Shown piece by piece: positions 25,556 through 35,273 of a stretch of 64,000 nt of DNA. The translations under genes and the position numbers were made by a program. How positions within the stretch are numbered: the stretch's first letter is position 1; each line of letters opens with the position of its first letter. This DNA is from JBPRGH01 sp051418055 (GTDB lineage Bacteria; Bacteroidota; Bacteroidia; Cytophagales; Cyclobacteriaceae), in contig JBPRGH010000052.1 of NCBI GenBank assembly GCA_051418055.1, positions 1 through 64,000 on the forward strand. Direction: 5' to 3'. The notes beneath the pieces were generated by a model that had not been told where the DNA came from, searched no databases, and saw nothing but the letters and a program-made list of their open reading frames with translations.

Positions 25556-26333
25556 CTACTCCATTAAATTATCCAGGTGATCCTGATATTTATTTTCAAG
25601 GAATAATTTGAATTTATTTGTCATCTCTCCAAACTCCCTCATTTGAATCGAATTTATGTCGGGATAAAAAATAGGTGCCTTCAATATTTTCAAATGTATA
25701 ATTCCCAACATATACAGCAAGCTCATATGGTTTATCATTTTTAAACCTGGCAGATTTTTCTTGTATTGGTGGATTGCCATTTATATAGAGGGCATTGCAA
25801 TCAGTGCAGTTTATTTCAATATCATATTTTACTTTTTCATATTTCACATCATTCTCTACATCGTATAATACGGGATACCAATTTGTTTGAAGCCCATCCA
25901 TTCTTAATGAATAGCCATTAAATGCAATATTCCCTTTCCAGTCATCTGAGCCCCATCCATATAGCGAATCAAGAACAGGATACTTGCCCATATATCTGAA
26001 TTTTATATCCTCTGGTAAATATTTGCCTTTTCCTGTATTATCAGGAAAATAATAAGCAGTGCTTTCCCAGCTGTCTTGATCTTTCGATTTCCTATATTTT
26101 AATATCCTGTTTTGCTTCTGATTTTTAAAAAAATAAATATTCATACCTGAATTGATCCGGATCACGTAATCCTGAATACGAGGAATATTTTTTAAATTAA
26201 GATCGCAATCTATGGTTCCTTCTTTAATGGAGATGTCTACTTTACCAGTGATTACGGGTATTTGATCTTGTGCCAGGCTCTGAAGATTTATCACTAGGCA
26301 TAGCATTAAAAAGATTTTTGCTGATGTTAACAT
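25556..26333 (-). pseudogene. frameshifted secreted protein, N-terminal remnant
   Basis: The first frame (25614-26333) encodes a signal peptide and about 220 residues of a beta-rich secreted domain with DCNALYINGNPPIQ. At a run of six T on the minus strand (25666-25671) the reading appears to shift: removing one T lets GTYF continue into YPDINSIQMREFGEMTNKF and on to a stop at 25556. The joined product would be about 258 residues. The start resembles the N-terminal half of larger secreted M1-peptidase-like proteins, so a catalytic half may be lost. Either a true pseudogene or a sequencing slip in the homopolymer. Confidence 0.55.
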
Positions 26334-26657
26334 TTTCTTAATTTTTATTTGAATTTACGATGCAATAAAATAGAAGTCTATAATCAGCTTTTTCATTTGG
26401 TTAAACTTTTCAAATCTTTACTATTTAATTATCGAAATAAATTTCTCAGTAGAAAAAGTATTTTCATCACGAAAAAATTAGATTAAGAATTTAGGCTATT
26501 GATCAATTCATCAAAATGAGGATCAGTAGCCCTTCCAAAGCTTGAGATTAGCTGGATTCAAAAAGCAGTCAAAAATTTTAATACTTAACCCTTTAAAGAT
26601 CTAATAATAAGTATAAGTCTTTCAGTAATCGTAGAATTACAAAAAGAGTAAAAGGAA
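26334..26657. other. gene-free AT-rich divergent intergenic region
   Basis: It separates two divergently transcribed genes. I see no hairpin, repeat, RNA gene or exact TAnnTTTG promoter in it. Confidence 0.5.
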
Positions 26658-27200
26658 ATGAAAAAGTTACTATTTATATTTTTTGCAATGACTTTACATC
26701 AGGCTGGATTATTCGCACAGGTTTCCGAAAGTTCAAGATATGGTGAAAATCCCGAACAGCTATTTGATTTTTGGATAGGAGAGTGGAAAGTGTTCTGGGA
26801 TGAGCAGGACAGTACCAAAGGAGAAGGAACAAATACCATATCCTGGGCACTGGATAATGTACTACAGGAAGATTTTAAAATTACAAAAGGAAGAAATAAA
26901 GGATTTAGAGGTACAAGTATCTCTGTGTATCAAAAGAGATTAAATGTTTGGAGACAGGCATGGGCAGATAATGCAGGAGGATATTTCTCTTTTAAAGGAG
27001 AAAAGGATGGCGATAAAAAAATGTTTATCACTGACATAGTTGAAAAAGATGGAAAGCAGTTCCGTCAAAGAATGGTTTTTCACTCAATTAAAGAGGACAC
27101 TTTGATCTGGGATTGGGAAGCATCGGAAGATGGTGGTAAAAGCTGGAAGCTTAACTGGAGGATTTATTATGAAAGAATGGAGACATCAGATAAACTTTAA
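26658..27200 (+). CDS. secreted DUF1579-like protein
   Basis: A 180-residue protein with a signal peptide (1-21, cut after FAQ). The mature part opens with PEQLFDFWIGEWKVFWDE and has repeated Trp-rich strands (VWRQAWADNAGGYFSFKGE, WDWEASEDGGKSW), a lipocalin-like pattern of proteins annotated DUF1579. The ligand is unknown. It is followed by a possible 48-residue ORF. Confidence 0.75.
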   Translation: MKKLLFIFFAMTLHQAGLFAQVSESSRYGENPEQLFDFWIGEWKVFWDEQDSTKGEGTNTISWALDNVLQEDFKITKGRNKGFRGTSISVYQKRLNVWRQAWADNAGGYFSFKGEKDGDKKMFITDIVEKDGKQFRQRMVFHSIKEDTLIWDWEASEDGGKSWKLNWRIYYERMETSDKL

Positions 27201-27216
27201 AATATTTCTCTGAGAT

Positions 27217-27363
27217 ATGAAAAATACTACCCTGTCATTAATAGAAGATAGCCTGGAATTATCAAAGGCTTACGAAGCATTGATTGATATGAAAGAGGGA
27301 TTTATTTGTGTAAGAGTTGCATTGGTAGTGATAGATTACATACTGGAATATTTTCGGATTTAA
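27217..27363 (+). CDS. possible 48-residue protein
   Basis: A short ORF beginning MKNTTLSLIEDSLEL and containing MKEGFICVRVALVVIDYILEYFRI, a plausible amphipathic helix. It lies 16 bp after the upstream gene on the same strand and is followed by a hairpin-like sequence with a T-run (27380-27418). It may be a small protein or the fragment of one; evidence is codon continuity and position only. Confidence 0.35.
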   Translation: MKNTTLSLIEDSLELSKAYEALIDMKEGFICVRVALVVIDYILEYFRI

Positions 27364-27589
27364 ATTAATCTCTGATTGTTAAAAAAACCCATTCTTTAAA
27401 GTATGGCTTTTTTATTTTTTACCTCCAAAAATCTATCATTATAAAAATAGTTAAGCTTTTTAATTCTTTACCCATTGATCTTAATATTTTTAGAATTTTC
27501 CTTTACTACTCGTTTAATTTGATCTGTAATCATATTTACCTGACGCGTTAATCAATTGAAGTAAAATACCGTCACTTAACAATCAGATC

Positions 27590-29956
27590 ATGATAAAGAC
27601 AACACTTAACCTCTTCATACGCCAGGCACGCAAAAGCCCGATATCATTTATTATTAATGCCTTAAGCCTGTCGATTGGTCTAACCCTGGCTTTCCTTGTA
27701 ATAATATGGGCTGCAAACGAACTTTCTTATGATAAACATCACCCTAAAGCTGAGCAGCTTTATAGGGTACTGGAAAATAGGTTTTTTGATGATGGACAAA
27801 TCGTTACTTCCAGTTCTACACCAGGCCCCATGGCACCTTACCTGAAATCTACATTTCCTGATATAAAATTTAGCTCCCGTTACACCTGGACTGTTGAACA
27901 TTTATTCACCGTTGGTGAGCGCAAGATCTATGAGGAAGGAGTATATGTTGACAGTGACTTTCTTCAAATATTTAACATAAAATTTATCAATGGCGATAAA
28001 TTAACCGCACTAGATAACAACAAGAAGATCATCATTACAAAATCACTGGCTGATAAATATTTCCCTGATGAAGGTGCCCTTGGGGAAACAATTCTGCTGG
28101 ATGGGAAAGATCTTTATACAATAAGCGGGATCATTGAGGACCTACCGGAAAATACCAACCTTGAATTTAAGTTTTTGCTTCCTTTTGAGATCTTTTGGGA
28201 AAATAATAAACCCTGGCTCGACAAGTGGGGGAATAATAATATTAAAACCTTTATTACCCTACATGATAATGTATCACAAATAGCGATAGAGGAGAAAATT
28301 GTGAATGTTGTTAATGAACAGGCTGGCACTAATTATATATCCCTATTCTTGCATCCGGTTACTAAATGGAGGTTGAATAGTAAATTCGAAAATGGATCAG
28401 AAGCTGGTGGCCGTATTGAGAATATTTTAATTTTTATTGGAATTGCTATTCTTGTTTTGATAATAGCAATTGTAAATTTTATAAATCTGTCTACTGCAAA
28501 TGCTACTAAAAAAATTAAAGAAATAGGGATAAAGAAAGCAATAGGAGCAACACGGGAAAGCCTGGCATATCAGATATTAATTGAATCAGTGATTACTGCA
28601 CTAATAGCAATGGTTATGGCCTATGTATTTGCGCTGCTTATTTTACCTTTCTTTAATTCGGTAATGGACGTAAAGCTTACACTCTTATCCGGTGGGGTTT
28701 TTATTTTAATCAGTCCGGTTTTACTTAGCATTTTAGTGGGGTTAATTGCTGGCATTTACCCTGCATTTTATCTGACAAAGGATAATCCAACAGATATTTT
28801 AAGGAACAAGCTGACAAAGGGTAAAGAAGGCATAAAATTTCGGCAGTCATTAATAGTTGTACAGTTTACGCTTGCTATGATTTTAATCACCAGCACCATT
28901 ATTATATATCAGCAGATAAGGTACCTGATCAATATGAATTCAGGATTCGACCAAAAGAACCTTATCTCTATCAGAATGCCCAATGGAATGAAGGGAAAAC
29001 ACAGTACTGTAAAAAACGAACTACTTAATTCTGATGCAATAGAATCAGTAACAGGAATAAGCCACACGCCTCTTGAATTTAATAATCAGATTTGGGGAAT
29101 TGGCTGGGAAGGAAAGGATCCGGGGGATAGGATTAGCTTTAATTATATATCGACAGATCATGATTTTATAAAAACTTATGGAGTAGAACTGATTGATGGC
29201 AGAAACTTTAATGATGCATTACTTTCAGATTCTTTGAATTTTATAGTAAATGAAAAAGGTGCTGAAGTTATTGGCTTGTATGGAGATGTGATTGGCATGA
29301 AAGCCAGGCTTTGGGATGGTGGTCAGGATGGAGAGCTTATAGGTGTAATGAAAGATTTTAACTTTTATTCAGCAAAAAGAGAAATAGCTCCATTGATCAT
29401 CTCACTGACCTCTCAGTATATAAGTTTTTTAGTTGTCAGAGCTAAAGAAGGCAAGTTGCAGCAAGCAATTAAAGATCTTGAGCATCAGCATTCTCTTTAT
29501 GCCAGTGCGTTTCCTTTTAATTTTACTCTAATGGAAGATGAATGGAAGAAAAAATATGTGGATGATGAAAAAGAGGGGGATATGATAAAATATTTTTCCA
29601 TTATGGCTGTCATTATCTCATGTATGGGTCTATTTGGATTATCAGCTTATTCTGCTGAACGAAGAATAAAAGAAATTGGTATCAGGAAAATATTGGGTGC
29701 ACCAGCCGATCATTTGGCGCATATCCTTGGAAAGGAATTCCTAATACTTATTGTGATTTCAACTATTATAGGAGCTCCTGTTGCATATTATTTTTCTTCA
29801 AACTGGATAGAGAATTTTGCTTTTAAAATCAATATGCCGCTGATTACTTTTTTAATAGCTGCTATTCTAATGCTGATAATAGCTGTATTAACTGTAAGTT
29901 ATCATATCCTAAAAGTAACAAATTCTAATCCTTTAAAAGTGCTTAAAAATGAATAA
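27590..29956 (+). CDS. FtsX/MacB-type ABC transporter permease
   Basis: A 788-residue permease with an N-terminal helix (about 18-42), a MacB periplasmic core (about 45-280), three helices (about 285-400) including the KKIKEIGIKKAIGATRES coupling motif, a second core (about 430-650) and three C-terminal helices with RIKEIGIRKILGAP. This duplicated form is very common in Bacteroidota as a standalone gene; the partner ATPase is not adjacent. The substrate is unknown. Confidence 0.9.
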   Translation: MIKTTLNLFIRQARKSPISFIINALSLSIGLTLAFLVIIWAANELSYDKHHPKAEQLYRVLENRFFDDGQIVTSSSTPGPMAPYLKSTFPDIKFSSRYTWTVEHLFTVGERKIYEEGVYVDSDFLQIFNIKFINGDKLTALDNNKKIIITKSLADKYFPDEGALGETILLDGKDLYTISGIIEDLPENTNLEFKFLLPFEIFWENNKPWLDKWGNNNIKTFITLHDNVSQIAIEEKIVNVVNEQAGTNYISLFLHPVTKWRLNSKFENGSEAGGRIENILIFIGIAILVLIIAIVNFINLSTANATKKIKEIGIKKAIGATRESLAYQILIESVITALIAMVMAYVFALLILPFFNSVMDVKLTLLSGGVFILISPVLLSILVGLIAGIYPAFYLTKDNPTDILRNKLTKGKEGIKFRQSLIVVQFTLAMILITSTIIIYQQIRYLINMNSGFDQKNLISIRMPNGMKGKHSTVKNELLNSDAIESVTGISHTPLEFNNQIWGIGWEGKDPGDRISFNYISTDHDFIKTYGVELIDGRNFNDALLSDSLNFIVNEKGAEVIGLYGDVIGMKARLWDGGQDGELIGVMKDFNFYSAKREIAPLIISLTSQYISFLVVRAKEGKLQQAIKDLEHQHSLYASAFPFNFTLMEDEWKKKYVDDEKEGDMIKYFSIMAVIISCMGLFGLSAYSAERRIKEIGIRKILGAPADHLAHILGKEFLILIVISTIIGAPVAYYFSSNWIENFAFKINMPLITFLIAAILMLIIAVLTVSYHILKVTNSNPLKVLKNE

Positions 29957-30151
29957 TGTAGCGACAGATTTTAAATAAAAAAACGTCTCTCAATTTCCAC
30001 AACTATAGTGACTAAAATATACATATCCTGTACGATTAAGCTTTAAATAGCATCTAATGCCGCTTTTAAGAATGGCATGGAATTTTCATTATATACACTA
30101 CTAGATAATTTGCCTGTATTTCAGGTTTATGTAAAATTAAAATAGAAAATT

Positions 30152-30535
30152 ATGAAGACGATATATGGAGGAATTATTGGTTTAGTTACAGGTTTTGTTG
30201 CAACAATTCTGATGACCCCAAAAAGCGGTAAAGAAACCAGAAATGATATAGGGAGTATTGCTGATAAGAGCTGGTTTAAAACTCAGATGGCTTACCATAA
30301 GCTTGCTGTAAAATTAGGTTTTGGATCCCGCAAAAAGATTGCCGACCTGACCAAAGAACGTGTCGATGAAGCTAATGCCAGAAAAAATGGAGATAATGTT
30401 GACCCTACTAAGAGAAAAGACGATAAGAGGACACTGGAGAAGATCCATTCAAAATCACAGGCAACAAAAGCAATTAATTCAAGTAATGCCAAGGAGCCAT
30501 TGAAGAAGGTCCCGGCACAAAATTATAAATCGTAA
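30152..30535 (+). CDS. YtxH-like small protein
   Basis: A 127-residue protein with one N-terminal helix and the YtxH-type motif FVATILMTPKSGKETRNDI, followed by a basic, low-complexity tail rich in Lys, Asp and Ala. YtxH proteins are small general-stress membrane proteins of unknown mechanism. The C-terminal 50 residues look disordered. Confidence 0.7.
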   Translation: MKTIYGGIIGLVTGFVATILMTPKSGKETRNDIGSIADKSWFKTQMAYHKLAVKLGFGSRKKIADLTKERVDEANARKNGDNVDPTKRKDDKRTLEKIHSKSQATKAINSSNAKEPLKKVPAQNYKS

Positions 30536-30593
30536 GAAACCCCTGATTTTTTAACTTTAGAGTTAAAAACTATTTAAAGAATTTTGAAAAAAG

Positions 30594-30626
30594 AAGCCTT
30601 ATTCTAAAAGAGTAGGGCTTTTTTTT
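30594..30626 (+). terminator. terminator after the YtxH-like gene
   Basis: AAGCC-T-TATTCT pairs with AGAGTA-G-GGCTT around AAA, followed by eight T residues. It lies about 60 bp past the stop codon. Confidence 0.75.
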
Positions 30627-30740
30627 CTTTTAAAATCAAATTTACTCCTCCTCCAGCAATACTGAATTAAATTTCAGTATCTAATACCACTGTCTGCGGA
30701 GAACCTGCAAGAGATGAATAGAATCATAAAAGAACGCGCG

Positions 30741-31958
30741 TTATCTGTCCACCTCGCCCAAAACTATATCTATAGAGCCCAGTATGGCAATAAGATCAGC
30801 TATCATGGCACCTTTAGATATTTCAGAGATCACAGACAGATTAATAAAACAGCAGGAACGTGCTTTGCACCGGAAGGGATAGTCTGACTTACCATCGGCA
30901 CGGAAATAAAATCCGAGCTCTCCTTTTGGTGTTTCGCCCCTGAAATAAAGCTCCTGTTTTGCAGGCCTGATTTTTTTTGGTACTGCTTCATGAGGGTTAA
31001 ATTCACGCGTACGTTTATGCTCTTTGGTAAGCTTATCCAGGCACTGCTCAATGATCTTTACAGATTCATGGATCTCCATTACCCGCACATAGGTCCTGTC
31101 CCAGCAATCTCCCAAAGTGCCCATTTTCCCTTCACCTACAGGTACGGAAAAATCCAGCTCAGGATAGACTGAATAACCATCCACTTTTCGAAGATCATAT
31201 TTTAATCCGGAAGCTCTTAGCATCGGTCCGGTAATGCCGTAATTAACAGCAAGATCAAGAGGCAGGATACCCACATTAGCCGTACGGTCTATAAAGATCT
31301 TATTATTGATAATAAGCTCTTCCATTTCCTTTAGCTTCGGCTTTAAATAGTTGATAAACTGGCTGCACCTTTCTTCAAAACCAACAGGGAGGTCATAATA
31401 TAAACCTCCTATCCAGATGTAATTATAAAGCATACGGGCTCCGCTTACCCATTCCAGCAGGCGCAGGATATGTTCTCTGTCGCGCATGAGCCAGAAGAAA
31501 GGAGTGAAGGCGCCAATATCCATTCCATATGTACCGACAGCAATAAAATGTGAGGCAATACGATTTAATTCCGCCACCAGCACACGGATATATTCCACTC
31601 TTTTGGGTATCCTGTCCGTAATTCCCAGCATCTTCTCCACGCCCATGGCATAAACATGCTCTGAATTCATGGCAGCCATATAATCCATCCGGTCTACAAA
31701 AGGGATTACCTGATTGTACGGGAGGTTTTCAGCATGTTTTTCAAAGCAGCGGTGAAGGTAGCCAAGATGTGGGGCAACATCTTTAATGGTCTCTCCTTCA
31801 AACAGTACCTCAAGCCGAAGGACTCCGTGCGTACTGGGATGCTGTGGCCCCAGGTTTAGTACCAGCTCTTCCGACCTCAGCTCTTCCTCCCTGAATTTAT
31901 TAGGGTCCGAAGCTTTCAGGTGCTTCTCATCAAATTGATATTGTATTGGATTTGCCAA
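30741..31958 (-). CDS. nuoD: NADH-quinone oxidoreductase subunit D
   Basis: A 405-residue 49-kDa-type subunit of complex I. Recognisable from NLGPQHPSTHGVLRLEV, HLGYLHRCFEK, the conserved MDYMAAMNSEHVYAMGVEK, and the C-terminal ...IAILGSIDIVLGEVDR. It forms part of the quinone-binding site of the peripheral arm. It is the last gene of a nuoABCD block and abuts nuoC. Confidence 0.98.
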   Translation of the reverse strand: MANPIQYQFDEKHLKASDPNKFREEELRSEELVLNLGPQHPSTHGVLRLEVLFEGETIKDVAPHLGYLHRCFEKHAENLPYNQVIPFVDRMDYMAAMNSEHVYAMGVEKMLGITDRIPKRVEYIRVLVAELNRIASHFIAVGTYGMDIGAFTPFFWLMRDREHILRLLEWVSGARMLYNYIWIGGLYYDLPVGFEERCSQFINYLKPKLKEMEELIINNKIFIDRTANVGILPLDLAVNYGITGPMLRASGLKYDLRKVDGYSVYPELDFSVPVGEGKMGTLGDCWDRTYVRVMEIHESVKIIEQCLDKLTKEHKRTREFNPHEAVPKKIRPAKQELYFRGETPKGELGFYFRADGKSDYPFRCKARSCCFINLSVISEISKGAMIADLIAILGSIDIVLGEVDR

Positions 31959-32450
31959 TTAATATTTTACTTTAATTCCATGATAGGTTTCCAGGTCTTT
32001 GTAATCTTTCCGCAGTGGATGCCCCTTCCAGTCTGCCGGTAAAAACAAACGGCGCATATCCGGATGTCCTGTAAAATTGATGCCCATAAGATCAAATATC
32101 TCGCGCTCATGCCAGTTGGCCGTCATCCAGATACCTGATAGAGTAGGTATCTCAGGCAGGGGATCTTCCGTTCGTGGCAACACGACTTTTAAGGTAAGCT
32201 GATAGTTGTATGGAATGGAAGATAAGTTATAGATTACCTCCAGAGTGTTGGCCTCCGGTCCATTATCCATAGCTGTTATGCAGGAAAGCTGATCAAAATA
32301 TAATTCCGAATGTTTATGAAGTACATCACAAATTTTTAACAGCTGCTCAGCCACACATGCCAATCCCCCGGGCTGCACATTTTCCAGTACTTCCAGCTTC
32401 ACATCAGGGACCTCTGCTTTTATTATATCAGCTATTTTCGTTAACTCCAT
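31959..32450 (-). CDS. nuoC: NADH-quinone oxidoreductase subunit C
   Basis: A 163-residue 30-kDa-type subunit. The family signature is WHEREIFDLMGINFTGHPDMRRLFLPADWKGHPLRKDY, which runs from about residue 114 to 151. NuoC joins NuoB and NuoD in the connecting fragment of complex I. Its start overlaps nuoB by 23 bp. Confidence 0.97.
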   Translation of the reverse strand: MELTKIADIIKAEVPDVKLEVLENVQPGGLACVAEQLLKICDVLHKHSELYFDQLSCITAMDNGPEANTLEVIYNLSSIPYNYQLTLKVVLPRTEDPLPEIPTLSGIWMTANWHEREIFDLMGINFTGHPDMRRLFLPADWKGHPLRKDYKDLETYHGIKVKY

Positions 32451-32961
32451 CTTTATTTAATAATCTTTCCAATGCTTTAGGGGCCATTAAAGATTCATTA
32501 CGGATCTTCTCCTGCAGTTTTAAGAAGCCTCCAATTAATGCTTCAGGCCGTGGTGGACATCCCGGAACATAAACATCAACGGGAATAATGCGATCTACTC
32601 CTTTAACTACATGATAACCATGCTGCCAATAGGGCCCGCCGCAATTTGCACAGCTACCCATGGAAATAATATAGCGTGGTTCAGCCATCTGTTCGTAAAG
32701 CCTTCGCACGCGATCAGCCATTTTAAAAGTCACTGTCCCTGCCACTATCATTACATCTGATTGTCTCGGAGAAGCTCTTGGTGCCATACCGAAACGGTCC
32801 ATGTCATAAACTGTGGTACCCGTACTCATAAATTCTATGGCGCAGCAGGCAATACCAAAGCTCATGGGCCACATAGAGGATAAGCGCGCCCAATTGATCA
32901 GGTGATCCAGTTTGGTTACCAATACACCTCCATGTTCAAGCTTTTTATCCAAGAGTCCCAT
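32428..32961 (-). CDS. nuoB: NADH-quinone oxidoreductase subunit B
   Basis: A 177-residue PSST-type subunit that carries the N2 4Fe-4S cluster. Cluster ligands are in GIACCAIEFM (Cys-Cys), SMGSCANCGGPYW and VPGCPPRPEAL. It overlaps nuoA by 17 bp upstream and nuoC by 23 bp downstream. Confidence 0.98.
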   Translation of the reverse strand: MGLLDKKLEHGGVLVTKLDHLINWARLSSMWPMSFGIACCAIEFMSTGTTVYDMDRFGMAPRASPRQSDVMIVAGTVTFKMADRVRRLYEQMAEPRYIISMGSCANCGGPYWQHGYHVVKGVDRIIPVDVYVPGCPPRPEALIGGFLKLQEKIRNESLMAPKALERLLNKDGVNENS

Positions 32962-33412
32962 CTATTCTTTCATTAAATTTCTTATAAAGATCCTGAGGTA
33001 CAGGACCCTTGAATTTCTCTTTTTCAACTCGTGTTACCTCCCAGTCCAAATATCCCTTTTTCCATGCGAAAGCAAGACCAACGATAAGGATAGTAAGGAA
33101 AATCATCATTTCAATAAATGTCAGCCATCCCCACCTTCCTGCTGTAGCATTTACCAGGCCCTCATCAGCAAAAACCAGTGCCCAGGGAAACAGGAATATT
33201 ATTTCAACTTCAAAAAGTAAAAAGATAAGGGCAATAACATAATAACGCACCGGAAAGCTTGCCCGTGCATCGCCTAATGGCTCTTCGCCACTCTCATAAA
33301 TTGCAAGTTTCTCAGGATTAGGCCTGTTGGGACGGATTAATTTTGAAGTGATCAGCCCTCCTGCCACAAACAAACAACCTACTCCGAGATATATTAATAT
33401 TTCGCTATACAT
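32945..33412 (-). CDS. nuoA: NADH-quinone oxidoreductase subunit A
   Basis: A 155-residue membrane subunit with three helices. The conserved loop YESGEEPLGDARASFPVRYYVIALIFLLFEVEI is present. It is the first gene of the block; no exact TAnnTTTG box is visible in the 88-bp divergent gap upstream. Confidence 0.97.
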   Translation of the reverse strand: MYSEILIYLGVGCLFVAGGLITSKLIRPNRPNPEKLAIYESGEEPLGDARASFPVRYYVIALIFLLFEVEIIFLFPWALVFADEGLVNATAGRWGWLTFIEMMIFLTILIVGLAFAWKKGYLDWEVTRVEKEKFKGPVPQDLYKKFNERIDGTLG

Positions 33413-33500
33413 AAATCTTATACGAACCTATAAAATTTAACCTAATTTTTATCTCATTTGGCGCAACTTTATTGAAGCTTGTACGGTTGGTTGAATAATT

Positions 33501-34085
33501 ATGCATGATATAGAGCCATTTTATAACTGGGATAAATATTATGAATCCTCATCTGATCAACAATCACCTTTCTACGGAAAGGAATATAATTATGATCTGT
33601 ATTCGGAAAACATCTACGGTTATTACATAGATCCTGCCTGGGATTTTATAGGCTCAGAAACGCTTTACATTAAAATTTTATATGCTGATTATGAAGATGG
33701 TTTTGTGATCATTGAAATGATAGGCGAGTGGAATGATACAATTAATAATGATATCATGACGTTTAAGAGAAATATCATTGACCATCTATTGAAGCAGGGG
33801 ATATCTAAATATATTTTGATCGGAGAAAATATCTTTAATTTCCACGGTTCCGATGATTGCTATTATGAAGAGTGGGCTTCGGAAGTGACTGATGATTTTG
33901 ATGAGCCCGGTTGGATCGTGGCGATGAATTTTCCTGATTTTGTATCAAATGAACTGGCAAATTATTCCATTCATCATTATTTATTTATTGGAAATGATTA
34001 TAATGTAGTAAATTGGCGTACGATGCATCCTGTGCATTTGAAAAATAAAATTGATAGCAGTATAAACAGAAAGCTGCTTTTTTAA
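33501..34085 (+). CDS. conserved-looking unknown protein divergent from nuoA
   Basis: A 194-residue soluble acidic protein, rich in Tyr, Asp and Asn (e.g. YGYYIDPAWDFIGSETLYIK, IGEWNDTINNDI, ILIGENIFNFHGSDDCYYEEW). No signal peptide and no membrane helix. It is divergent from nuoA with an 88-bp shared gap and is followed 12 bp later by a lipase-like gene. I recognise no domain; the well-formed start and composition indicate a real gene. Confidence 0.72.
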   Translation: MHDIEPFYNWDKYYESSSDQQSPFYGKEYNYDLYSENIYGYYIDPAWDFIGSETLYIKILYADYEDGFVIIEMIGEWNDTINNDIMTFKRNIIDHLLKQGISKYILIGENIFNFHGSDDCYYEEWASEVTDDFDEPGWIVAMNFPDFVSNELANYSIHHYLFIGNDYNVVNWRTMHPVHLKNKIDSSINRKLLF

Positions 34086-34097
34086 TAAGTTTTTATC

Positions 34098-35273
34098 ATG
34101 AGAAATTATTTTTACTTTATTGCCCTGTCTTTTATTGCCTTATTTTCATGTTCAGGTGACGAATTATTAATTGAAGAGCCGGCACTGGTTGAATATTCCA
34201 ATATTTTAAACTACGGTACGAATGAAGCAAAAATGGCTTTTTCTGCCATTGATATGGATACGGTCCATCCTGATGTACAACATAAGTTTAAGGTTTATGA
34301 AGTTACTTACAAAACCTCCTATAATGAGAATGTTATAAATGCCACAGCATTAGTTGCTGTCCCTACTACTACGGCTTCAATTCCCCTTCTCAGCTTTCAG
34401 CATGGAACTATTGTAGCTCATGATGAAGCACCTTCAAAAAATTTATTTAATCAGCTGCCGCTTTTTAGCCTTGCCTCCACAGGTTATGTAGTTGTAATTC
34501 CTGATTATATTGGTTTTGGTGCATCTGAAGATTATTTCCATCCTTATTATGTCGCGGAAGCTATGGGGGAAAGTATCTATGATGCTATAAAAGCTACAAC
34601 CGAAATGCTTGTGGAGCTGGGTGTGAATTTTAATGGTGATGTATTTCTTACTGGTTATTCGGAAGGTGGTTTTGCTACTATGGCTACACATAAATATATG
34701 GAAGAGAATACCACCTTACCTGTAAAAGTCTCTGCGCCAGCATCAGGAGGGTATGATGTAAAAGGTATGCAGGAATGGTATTTTGGATTAGAGTCTTATG
34801 ATCAGCCTTTCTATATGGCTTTTGTAGCTCTTGCCTATAAAAATTATTATGGATGGGACCAGGACCTCGGCCTGTTCTTTCAGGAGCCTTATGCCTCAAA
34901 GCTTGAAGGTCTTTTTGATGGTACAAATTCAGGAAGTCAGATTAATCAGGAGCTTACAGATGTGGTAGCTGATTTCTTACAACCTGATGCCATTCAAAAT
35001 TTTGATACTTCAGCAGATTTTGCAGATATGGCCAATGCTCTGAAGGATAACAGCCTTACCAACTGGACTCCTGTAGCGCCGGTTATTATGTATCATGGAA
35101 CAGCAGATGTGACTGTTCCTTATCAAAATTCAGTAGATTCTTACGAAGCGCTTATTGCCTTACCTGGTAATGCTGATAAGTTTGAGTTTGTCCCTATAGA
35201 AGGAGGCACGCATTATACAGGAGCTTTGCCGTATATAAAGGATGTTTACTTTCGCTTTAAAGCTTTAAAGTAA
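34098..35273 (+). CDS. secreted alpha/beta-hydrolase lipoprotein (lipase/esterase-like)
   Basis: A 391-residue lipoprotein with signal peptide and lipobox FSC (Cys18). The alpha/beta-hydrolase core shows FQHGTI (oxyanion region), the nucleophile elbow GYSEGG (Ser near 189), PVIMYHGTADVTVP with the catalytic Asp, and GGTHYTG with the catalytic His. It resembles secretory lipases and prolyl-oligopeptidase-like esterases; the substrate is unknown. The stop abuts the convergent rsgA stop. Confidence 0.85.
   Translation: MRNYFYFIALSFIALFSCSGDELLIEEPALVEYSNILNYGTNEAKMAFSAIDMDTVHPDVQHKFKVYEVTYKTSYNENVINATALVAVPTTTASIPLLSFQHGTIVAHDEAPSKNLFNQLPLFSLASTGYVVVIPDYIGFGASEDYFHPYYVAEAMGESIYDAIKATTEMLVELGVNFNGDVFLTGYSEGGFATMATHKYMEENTTLPVKVSAPASGGYDVKGMQEWYFGLESYDQPFYMAFVALAYKNYYGWDQDLGLFFQEPYASKLEGLFDGTNSGSQINQELTDVVADFLQPDAIQNFDTSADFADMANALKDNSLTNWTPVAPVIMYHGTADVTVPYQNSVDSYEALIALPGNADKFEFVPIEGGTHYTGALPYIKDVYFRFKALK

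Noticed and set aside
32357..32572. Plus-strand frames within nuoB/nuoC
   Set aside because: They lie antisense to strongly conserved complex I genes and show no protein-like pattern.
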